A program made the position numbers and the translations under genes. Of a stretch of 64,000 nucleotides of DNA, positions 12,301 to 21,400 are shown piece by piece. The notes below the pieces were generated by a model, which had not been told where the DNA came from, ran no database searches, and was given only the letters and a program-made list of their open reading frames with translations. How positions within the stretch are numbered: position 1 is the stretch's first letter; each line of letters begins with the position of its first letter. The stretch is from Gymnothorax reevesii (Eukaryota > Chordata > Actinopteri > Anguilliformes > Muraenidae). The stretch spans positions 70,697,876 through 70,761,875 of the forward strand of contig CM056576.1 in assembly GCA_029721435.1 (NCBI GenBank), written 5' to 3'.

Positions 12301-13130
12301 TCGTTAAGAGAATACAACCACAAATATTGTAATGTATGTAGACAATGATTTAACAGCTTAAATGATGGAATTTCTCTCATAACCTACTCTGTAATATCCA
12401 AAAATGTTAGCTTTTGTGCATAGTAAATATGATTTGTTTAAAATGACTGAAATATTAAGATGCCATACACAACGATAGTGGTCATCAATTAGTTAAGTAA
12501 CAATCCTGACATTTCATAAACTGACAGTTTTCTAAAAGTTTAAGAAATGTTTTTCATTTTGAACTCACAAGTGGGTTTTTTTCCAATTAATTCCATGAAT
12601 TACATTATAAACATTCACCAGAGATATATTTGTGAGAATATTTGATCCAAACAAATTGAGTTTTGTGTTAATTGTTCTGTGGTCATTGAGGGCAAATATT
12701 GTAGTGTCTGTAGACAATGATCTTATAGCTGAAGTGATGAGATTTTTTTTTTTTTTTTTAAACCTATTCATTATAATTCAATAACAGCTTCTGTGTGTAC
12801 TATAGCTCTTTTTGGAGATATAATTGAACTGTGAAGATGTTACCATATGATGATAGGTTTCTAAATTTGTTAACTGAACATGCTTCATACTTTGATTATG
12901 TGGTTTTGAACTTACAATGTTTAAAATGTTGATAATTTTTCACTGATTGTGAGCAAAAAGGGTCAAAATTATTTTGTATAAGTTGACAAAACATTCAGAA
13001 GTTTAATGAACTTATATAGAGTTCATAACTTGTTCATCCTTGTGCACTCTTACATGAAATGACCTTTACTTTTACCAAGATGTAGTGTCTGTAGACAAAG
13101 ACCTCCTTCGGCATGCAAAAAAAAAAAAAA
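12301..13130. repeat. Three diverged copies of a ~370-bp unit
   Basis: The phrase TGTAGTGTCTGTAGACAATGA and close variants occurs at about 12331, 12697 and 13078, i.e. 366 and 381 bp apart. The first two copies are followed by a similar stretch (cttaaatgatgg / ctgaagtgatgag) and a T-rich run. The third is followed by a long A run. The units are strongly diverged elsewhere. No coding frame is supported. Confidence 0.5.
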
Positions 13131-13429
13131 AAAAAATCTCAACTTACCTTGTGTTCCCAAAAAATCAAAGTTGTATTATGGGTCATTACTCCTGACATAT
13201 AATCAATAGTAGCATGCATTCGAAGCAATTAAATATTCAGACAAACAGGAACACCGCTATACACCTGCTTGAGCAGAAGATGAGTTGACTTAAAGAATAA
13301 CCAATGAAAGGTAACTTAATAGGTGCACTTAAGAAGAATCAAATGTTCTGTTCTTTGTTCCAACAAAAGGAAAATATTCCAACTCACATTCTGAGTAAAG
13401 ATGACAGCCCTATTATAAATCATACACAA

Positions 13430-13650
13430 GTTCACCCCCGTCATACATCATCGGTGTCGAAACACACCCATCACACATCTTGCGCAAGTACAGCATGTTA
13501 CACACTTTACAGACAAACCTGTTACACACCATGCATCCGTACAGCGCACTAGTCACACATCTTAGGCACAGCACACACTTGTTACATGCCTTACAGCTGC
13601 AGTCACATGCCCGCTACACAGCTTGCATAAGTACCGCAAACAACTGTTAA
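13430..13650 (+). repeat. Degenerate CACAC/TTACA-rich short tandem repeat
   Basis: Imperfect recurrences of phrases such as CATCACACATCTTG, TGTTACACAC and AGTCACACATCTTAGG lie next to gpcpd1 exon 8 (its donor side). It is simple-sequence-like; the frames across it are artefacts of low complexity. Confidence 0.5.
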
Positions 13651-13686
13651 CCAACACAGAACAGTGCAGACGATGAGATGGCTCAC

Positions 13687-13849
13687 CTCTTACTTTCCCG
13701 ATGGTGTGCCTGGCATTTCTGCTCATAATTGGCAGCATGGCCACACCTCGGCTCTTTCCGCTGTCTTGGAAGGAGGAGGAAAGCAGGCATGCAGTGCCAA
13801 CAAGGCCAGGGTGAACATCGTCCTGGTGCACCCTCTCACTCAGGTCCTC
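13687..13849 (-). CDS. gpcpd1: gpcpd1 coding exon 8
   Basis: The acceptor CTCCTGCAG immediately precedes 13849 and the donor GTGAGC lies at 13686-13681. The 163-nt exon enters in phase 0 and leaves after one base. It encodes EDLSERVHQDD, then VGTACLLSSS, SGKSRG, LPIMSRNARHTIGKVR. The human protein has EDLSEHVV, VGTACLLSST, SGKSAG and LPIMSRNSRKTIGKVR at the same place. The segment links the CBM20 and linker region to the GDPD domain. Choosing the GTGAGC donor rather than the upstream GTAAGA keeps the Arg-Val junction seen in relatives. Confidence 0.97.
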
Positions 13850-15179
13850 CTGCAGGAGGAGCGAAAACACACAGACCCTACCCTTCAGTCTCCTCATTTA
13901 ACCAGGAAGCTGACAATCAAATGTGTGCCAATTACAACATACAAACACCACCACGAGAATTAATTAACGCATTTAATTTCAGGGCTCAAAATTAACTTTT
14001 TTGCTTGGTAGCGCTGCGCTCCCAAGTTCAAAAAGTGAGGAGCACAAGCCAAAATTTAGGAGCGCACACATCGAAATCCAAGAAGCACCAATATATATCT
14101 CTTATATAAGGAAGTCTGTGTGTGTCCGCCATGCATGGCCATATTTGTGCATGGATTTTTTTCTAATTTCACACAGTGATACCAGTGCTTCCACACTAAC
14201 ACCTAAGCCAGGTTTCAATGACGTGCCCCGCCCCCCCCCCCTCCCGATCGGAGAAGGTCCTATGCCGGCCAAACGGCTTGATCAATCAACTTGATGGACT
14301 TAGCGCTACGGCATCGAATTCATCCAAGTACAAGTTACAAGTGACGGGCTTGATGGCTAGTATTATATGAAAGTCCTTTTTCTTTTTTTCGCCTCAATAT
14401 TGCAATATGAATCAGTCCACAGAGGTAACTTTGCTATTTGTTAGCTTATTATAACATAAGCAGATGTTATAGTTTGATATGTTTGTTTTATGATATAGTA
14501 AGCCACACGCCATTGTCATCTAATTTCTGCATTTTCAGGAAAATGTTGGTCTAAAGACGCGCTGGAAAAAAATGTATGTTAATGATTTTTGCAGATAGGA
14601 TACTGAAGATATGAGCGAAGGAACCGCGACGTAGATTTTAGGTTTGCGCAAGTGCAGAGTCCCGAGGCAGCATATTTTGATAGGTTGCAATATTAACAGC
14701 ACACCGGACCTACTTGTTTACGCACATTTATCACAGTATTTTCTGTGCTTTTGCCATGTTTGGAAGGATTTTTATGTTTTAAGTGTTTGGACTCAGTAGA
14801 TAACGCGCTGTTTGGTGCGAGATCCGGGCCATTCTTACAATGAACTCCGTACACTTCACCTTCTAATAACCTCAGCCATTCAAAATTTCAAAGCAACTCT
14901 GCGAAAATAATAAACTGATTTCGCCGCCGGTTCATCCGAATCTCCGTCATGATTCTCTGTTTCAGTAACTTTTGTTACCGACCCGACTTTAACGTTACCA
15001 AAAAAAAAAAAGAAGTCTTCCATTGCTCTTTGTTTCATTCTCCATCTAAATCTTGTGTATAGTTATAATACTAACTCTCAGTACCGCGAAATGGAGTGAT
15101 TGCCTAATATTACCCATTCTAGAATCAGTACTCAGGTTTAGGACGTCAAGCTCCCCTTTGATTGGTCAGAATGGTCACT

Positions 15180-17060
15180 GTCAGCTCAAGGGAACACACT
15201 GGGTGCGCTCCATTCTTATACCTGTGCGCCCGGCTGCAGCATGTCCAGTAGATTCACGCACAGCTCCGAGACATACGTTCACCTCTATTTAAGCTGCAGC
15301 AGCGGTTGGCATGCCTTCTGACCACCAAATATACCCGAAAAGAGTGTTGTGTTCTGTGGGTCTCCGTGCGTTTGATTAGCCAATTTTAGGTTTTTATTAT
15401 TTTTGTGATGTCGGTTTTGAGTCTGATGTCTTAGTGTTTCACATTTCATTCCTCTCCCATGCTATTCCAGTCCACGTCTTACCCATGTAAGGTCTTTGCC
15501 TTCTCCCCGGTCGCGTCATCAGTTTGTAGCAGTTTGTCGTCTTAATTGATTGTGACACTATTTCGGGTTATTTAATGGATTCTGGGTTTCAGCCTTCCTT
15601 CCGTTCTCGTTTACTAAATTCCCCTTGCTTTTCTATCTTACTAACCCGTACTAACAGTTTGTTACTTTCTAGAATTTACTAACCAAACTAACACTGTGTA
15701 TATAACACTAACGTACTAACGAGCACCCGGGATTGTATAGCTGCACTTACTAATTGACTAACGATCTCTCAGCAGTCGCCCTGTTCTAGTCTCCGCCTCT
15801 TGCTTTTGTTTAACTTGCTTTGCTGTTCTTTCTGCAGACCCTCTGCATTTATCTTATCTGTCCTGCTTCTTTCTATGCTCTGTGAAATATTTATTCAGTT
15901 TATTTATCCCTTCTTTGGGAAGTGTCTTGAGATTCCCGTCTGTGTGTTAATGTTTTTTTTAATGTTTCATGTAATTAGGTTTCCCTCGCGTTCCACCCCT
16001 ATATTTATATTTATTTAATATATTTAATTATATTAAATTTCAGCACCTGTGTTTTTCTGTGCCCCTGCCCTATATATGTTCCAGCAAGCAGATCAGTGTC
16101 AAATCTGACTTTGCCGCGCTCCACGCACGCTTCACACCACTCCTTGCCCCTGCGCACGTTCCCTCTGGTCCCCGTTACTTTCTCTGTGTTCTCCATCTGT
16201 CTTCATGCCCCAGCCCAGCCGGCCCCTGCCTGCCGTTTCCTGCTCCAGTCCCGTCCGGGTCTGCCCCCCCGCCTGCTGTATCCCGAGCCTTCTCCCCGCC
16301 AGCTGTGCCCTAGTCTGCCAGCTGTGCCATCGCCCAGTCCCGTCCGCCCTGCCTGATGTTTCCGAGCCTTCTGGTGCCCCCTAGATGTCTTCCGAGCCCC
16401 TCCTGATGTTCCAGTCGTCATCCAAGTTGGTTCCAGTCGTCCTAGTCTGCCCCCTGATGTCTTCCGAGCCCCCAGATGTTCCAGTCGTCCTAGTCTGCCC
16501 CCGCCTGATGCCTCCCCGAGCCTTCTACCGGCCAGCTGTGCCTCCAGAGTCACCCACCTGCCAGCTGTGCCCATCGTCTCGTCCTGTGCCTGCCCTCTGC
16601 CTGATGTCTCCCAGCCTCTGTCCAGTTCTGAGTTGCCCCAGACCAGTTCCAAGTTGCCCCAGTCCAGTTCCGAGTTGCCCCTGCCCAGTTCCGAGTTGCC
16701 CCTGCCCAGTTCCAAGATGCCCCTGCCTCTTCCGAGTTGCCCTAGTCCAGTTCCGAGTTGCCCCAGTCCGAGTTGCCCCTGCCTCTTCCGAGTTGCCCCA
16801 GTTTAGTCAGAGTTGCCCTGTCTGTTCCCGACCCTGCCCCGAGTCTGCCCCTAGTGTTTCCTCTAGACAGTTTTGATTCCTGAGTTTCTCCTTCCTTTCA
16901 GTGCAGTCGCACGGTGGTTGTGTTCGCCTGTGTGCCCCGTTTTCTCCTTTTCGAGATTTTTAGTTTTTAATAAATAATTTAGGTTACCTGCATTCGGCGT
17001 CTCTCCCCCATGTTTCTCCAGTGTTTCCTTGTTCCGAGTCAGTGTTCCTAGTTTTCCGAG
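15180..17060 (+). repeat. Unclassified LTR-like or UTR-like repeat unit
   Basis: It contains a TATTTAAG box (about 15285), a tract of recurring ACTAAC phrases (15640-15770), a C-rich minisatellite, and an AATAAATAATTT signal near 16970. The tract 15640-15830 is closely repeated at 49,130-49,320, including CGAGCACY and the shared TATAGCTGCACTTACTAATT. So this is a dispersed element. No gag or pol coding is present. A non-autonomous LTR-type element is possible but not shown. Confidence 0.45.
16340..16830 (+). repeat. C-rich minisatellite (CCAGTTCCGAGTTGCCCCTG units)
   Basis: About ten imperfect units of 15-24 bp built on AGTTCCGAGTTGCCCC occupy 16620-16830. They are preceded by longer units containing GATGTYCCAGTCGTCCTAGT (16400-16510). 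The long plus-strand frame here (16385-16876) and the opposite frame rich in ELGRGNSEL-type repeats are by-products of the repeats, not proteins. Confidence 0.8.
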
Positions 17061-17277
17061 TTCCCAATGTTCTCTCAGAAAGCGTAACAAAGAGACGTTT
17101 AATTGGGGGGGAAAAAGCAGTTGCACAGGTGCGACTATTTTAATTCAAAGGTCGCCCAGTGTTAATTTTGGTCGCAAAACGGTCGCAATTTCGAGCCCTG
17201 AATTTCATTTGTTAATATTTCTGACAGATGCTTACTAATAGGCTGAGCAAACCACTGGATCAACCATTATCTAAACA

Positions 17278-17545
17278 AGGCTCGAAATTAAATTTTTTAC
17301 TTGGTAGCCCTGTGCTCTCAAGTTAAAAAAGTTAGGAGCGTAAGCCAAAATTTAGGTGCGCGCACACACCAAAATCTAATAATCTCACTTCCTTTCAGTG
17401 ACCCCACAGTGTACTAAGGTGGCAGGCGTTATGGCTGTAACAAGGACAGAGAAAATATATTGAATTCCTGAAAATCAGATACATTTCAAAGTCAATTCAT
17501 TCGTATGATAAATGGCCTCAGTCTATCACTTACTTTTATGGACAA
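17278..17545 (+). repeat. Partial second copy of the CAGGGCTC repeat head
   Basis: GGCTCGAAATTAAATTTTTT followed by ACTTGGTAGCCCTGTGCTCTCAAG repeats the left-end sequence seen at 13981-14060. No matching right end was found. It is followed directly by the target site of the LTR element. Confidence 0.6.
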
Positions 17546-18304
17546 TGTTACGGGAATTGTGATGCGATTGAATTTTCTGTGTGCCGGTTTTTGTGTCTTG
17601 CGGTGTCTTTTGTCGTTTCCCCCTTCAGGTGGCGCCTCCTTGTGTTTCCGGCCATCATATCGCTCTCATTCCTCCCGCATCTTCAACTTCCGCCTCCCTA
17701 TGACGTCACCCAATCTTTGTCCGGCCAATGGATTCCTGCCCCGTCTTGTCCCGCGCTATTTAGACCGTGCTTGTAACTCCATCTCGAGCTGCTGCTGCTG
17801 TTGTGTTTCTGTTTTTGTTGTTGTTGTTTTGGTCTGAGCAATTCTGGTTTGTGGGGGGGAACAAACTGGTCGAGATTAGACGGGGGCCCTCATACATTGG
17901 ACAACATGTAGGTTATGTTCGTTGTTAGTTTCATTAGTTAAAGACAGCTGCCACCCATTGTATTTTATGTTCTGGAATATTGAGTGTAGTTAGGAGGTTT
18001 TTTTTTATTGTTAGTCTTGTGTAGCTGGTATTTTTTTTCTTTCTTAGCAATGTTTGGTTTTTTTTATTTTATTTGTTTGGCAGTGTCTCCACGACCATTG
18101 TTTTCCCCTGGTTAGCTATTTGGTAAATGGCTTTGGCTTTGTCTTGTGCATATTGTAAATATCGTCTGTAAATTCTGTTTGTCTTCCCATGTTAAAGAAA
18201 CATCAATATATCCAAGCTTGCAAGCATTCAGTTCCCTGTCTACTCTTTTCCCCATAGCGCTATTATTTTACACGCTACCCCAATCATCCATTAGGCACGT
18301 AACA
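17546..18304 (+). repeat. 5' LTR of the Gmr1-like element
   Basis: Begins TGTTACGGGAATTG and ends GGCACGTAACA. It is identical in length and, by eye, in sequence to 23195-23953 except T at 18063 against C at 23712. It contains the promoter motifs listed separately and T-rich tracts at about 18000-18075. Confidence 0.97.
17701..17762 (+). promoter_or_regulatory. LTR promoter: CRE, two CCAAT boxes, TATA-like box
   Basis: A full cAMP-response palindrome TGACGTCA (17701-17708), CCAAT at 17710-17714 and 17725-17729, and TATTTA at 17757-17762 occur in promoter-like order and spacing. Transcription would be expected to start about 25-30 bp after the TATA-like box. The 3' LTR has the same set. Activity is inferred only. 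Confidence 0.6.
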
Positions 18305-18308
18305 TTGG

Positions 18309-18325
18309 TGGGGGCTCGTCCGGGA
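18309..18325 (+). other. Primer binding site for tRNA-Pro
   Basis: TGGGGGCTCGTCCGGGA begins 4 bp after the LTR end. It equals the 17-nt complement of the tRNA-Pro 3' end used, for example, by gammaretroviruses; the next base differs. This primes minus-strand DNA synthesis. Confidence 0.93.
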
Positions 18326-18414
18326 GAAATAGCGCCACATAGCGAGGGAAGTGCGAACTGCTGCTTTGCTTGGTTGTTTTTCTCCGGTGAGGTTTTTACG
18401 TTTGTGGTTTAGTA

Positions 18415-21400
18415 ATGGCGTTGGTTTTGCAAAGGTTTTTGTCTGCTCCTTCCCGTCGGGAATTAGAGCTCTGTCGTAAAGTGGATTTACTGCAGGTGGC
18501 TAGTCATTTTGGGCTATCCTTGCCAACGTCTATGGTTAAAAAGGAGATCAGATTAGCTGTGTTAACGTCTTTGGTGGAGATGGGGGTGTTGGAGCCTGAG
18601 CCAGATTCGGCCGGTGGTGAAGTTAGAGGGTCGCAAGACTCAGCCAGTGGTGCGGTTGAAGAGTCTCCAGTGTCACCGCAAGCTGCAAGAGAGTCTGTTC
18701 CCACGGGGGACGTTGAGGGACCCCCTCCTACGCTGCCCAGATTCGACCCGTTCTCGCCGGCCACTCTCGCATCTTCTCCCTCCTCTGCGCGGTTGAAAAT
18801 CCGCCTGGCACGGCTCCAGGTGGAAAGGGAGGAGAAGGTTAAGGCACGGGAATTCGAATACAAACTGGCTGTGCGTAAACTCGAACTCGAGGCGGAAACA
18901 GCGGTTAAGTTGCGGCAGCTGGAATTGGAGAATTCCAGTACCAAAACCTTTCCGGTAACGCTCTCGGGTAGCGCTGAACCATTCCCATATCATCCCTCTT
19001 CTGGTCCCATAGATATAAGTCGACAAGTGGCCCTAGTTCCGCCCTTTCGAGAGACCGAGGCGGACACCTATTTCGCCGCGTTTGAACGCGTTGCCATTGC
19101 ACTTCAATGGCCTAAACCTGTGTGGTCTACCTTGCTACAGAGTAAACTGTGTGGGAAAGCACAAATGGTAGTCTCTGCTCTATCGCTGGAGGACAGCATG
19201 GATTATGATAAAGTAAAAACTGCAGTGTTGCGCGCATATGAACTGGTTCCTGAGGCATATAGACAGAAATTTCGTAATCATAGGATAATAGCCTCGCAGA
19301 CATTTGTAGAGTTTGAGAGAGAGAAGCATATTCTTTTTGATAAATGGTGTGCGGCCACTGGAACAACTGATTTTGGTTCTTTGCGTGAGTTGGTGTTGCT
19401 AGAGGAGTTTAAAAAGTGTTTACCGGACCGGGTTGTTGTGTATTTAAATGAACAGAAAACTGCTACCTGTTCCGAAGCGGCTGTGTTGGCTGATGAGTTC
19501 GCGCTGACGCACAAAAACTTGTTTGCAAGCTCTCGTAGTGAAAAGCCTACTGAATCCGGTAATTCGAATAAAGGCAAAGTTAAAATGTCTGCGGTGGGTA
19601 ATAGGGATGTCCGAGAGTGTTTCTACTGCCATAAACCTGGTCATTTACTCGCAGACTGTTTGGCCCTGAAGCGAAAACAAGATGGTAAGAATGCCAATGT
19701 TCTCCCCAAACCAGTTAGTTTCGTGAAGACAGTTTCTGAGGAAGTCTTGAAAGACAGTATTGATGGTTGTTTCCAGCCGTTTGTTTGTGATGGCTTTGTG
19801 TCCCTAACGGGAGAGAAGGCTGACCAAAGGCCGGTGCGGGTCTTACGGGACACGGGAGCCGCACAGTCATTTCTTCTCGCAAATGTACTGCCTTTGTCGG
19901 ACTGTTCCTCTTGTGGGGCAAGCGTGATTGTACAGGGTATTGAGATGGGCTTTGTGCCTGTGCCGTTACATACAGTTCATCTTCAGTGTGACTTGGCATC
20001 AGGGTTTTTCAAAGTGGCGGTGCGTGACGCTTTACCTGTGCCAGGCGTAACGTTCATACTGGGAAATGATATTGCTGGTAAGAAAGTGCACCCTGTGTTA
20101 CACGTTGTTGACCGCCCTCAGGTGTCCGATCCTGTGAGCTCTGATGTTTTCCCTATGTGTGCTCTTACTCGGGCTCAGGCTCGAAAGAGGGGAGAACAAC
20201 TTGATTTATCAGTCTCTTTTTTGGCTCCGCTATTGTCTGATGTTTCTAAAGCTGGTGATAACCCGACTGCTGCCAAGGTCGAAATCGTTAAACCTGTGTC
20301 TGGTTCGCAATTTGAAGTTCCCGTCAGTCGTGAACAGCTTATTGCTGCACAGAAAAATGATCTTTCTTTGGCTAAACTGTTGTCCTCCGTGGTTACACCT
20401 GAAGTGCTTAAAGAAAAAGCAGTTGCTTATTTTTTGGATAACGGATTATTAATGCGAAAATGGTCACCTGTCACTGCCCTGGACTCTGATTGGGGTACTG
20501 TGTATCAGATAGTTTTACCTGACGCGTACCGTCAGCAAGTCTTAGCCCTTGCTCATGATAGCCCGTGGTCCGGCCATTTAGGCATTACGAAAACGTATGA
20601 CCGTGTGCTTAAGCACTTTTTTTGGCCTGGTTTAAAGTCCTCTGTAGCTCAGTATTGTAGGTCTTGCCATATTTGTCAGGTCGTAGGTAAGCCTAATCAA
20701 GTGGTTCCGCCAGCACCACTTCGGCCTATTCCTGTTATAGGGGAACCATTTGAGCATGTTATTGTTGATTGTGTGGGACCCCTTCCGAAAACTAAAACTG
20801 GCAACCAGTTTTTACTTACAATAATGTGTGTTGCTACTCGGTTTCCAGAGGCAATTCCTCTGCGAAACATTACGACCAAAGCCGTTGTTAAAGCCTTAAC
20901 GAAATTTTTTTCTACTTTTGGGTTTCCAAAGACTTTACAGACTGATCAAGGGACAAATTTTCTCTCTAGGATTTTCAAACAGGTTCTACAGTCTCTCTCT
21001 ATCATACACAAGGTGTCCAGCGCGTATCATCCCGAGTCACAAGGTGCGCTTGAACGTTGGCACCAGACTTTGAAGTCTGTTTTGCGGAAATATTGCTTAG
21101 ATACAGGTAAGAACTGGGACGAAGGTGTTCCTTTTGCACTGTTTGCTCTTAGGGAAATAAGACAGGACTCACTTGGTTTTAGTCCAGCACAGCTTGTATT
21201 CGGACATGTTTTGAGAGGTCCGTTAAAAATGCTCAAAGAACAATTTTTTTCCGTGTCCACCTCTAAGACTAATGTGTTAGATTACGTTTCACAATTCCGC
21301 GAGCGTTTGCATCAAGCTTGGGCCCTTGCGAAAGAGTATCTTTCTGTTTCGCAAGAGAATATGAAAAAGCATTTTGATACAAAAGCAGTCCCTCGATCTT

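Larger units (their letters stand above)
13981..17200. mobile_element. Composite repeat bounded by CAGGGCTCRAAATT termini
   Basis: The left end reads AGGGCTCAAAATTAAC (13981) and the right end is its inverted counterpart, AATTTCGAGCCCTG (17187-17200), so the block has short inverted termini. Next to the left end lies a conserved phrase (GCTTGGTAGCGCTGCGCTC). A second copy of that phrase starts at 17278 outside the block. A different repeat with its own promoter-like and minisatellite parts (about 15,180-17,060) appears to be inserted inside. A clean target duplication was not established. Confidence 0.5.

Noticed and set aside
13562..13686. Downstream extension of the exon 8 frame beyond the donor
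   Set aside because: Similarity to GPCPD1 stops at KVR and a strong GTGAGC donor follows; the rest is low-complexity intron.
16203..16876. Long open frames on both strands (170 and 163 codons)
   Set aside because: They translate a C-rich minisatellite; residues recur with the repeat unit and there are no domains.
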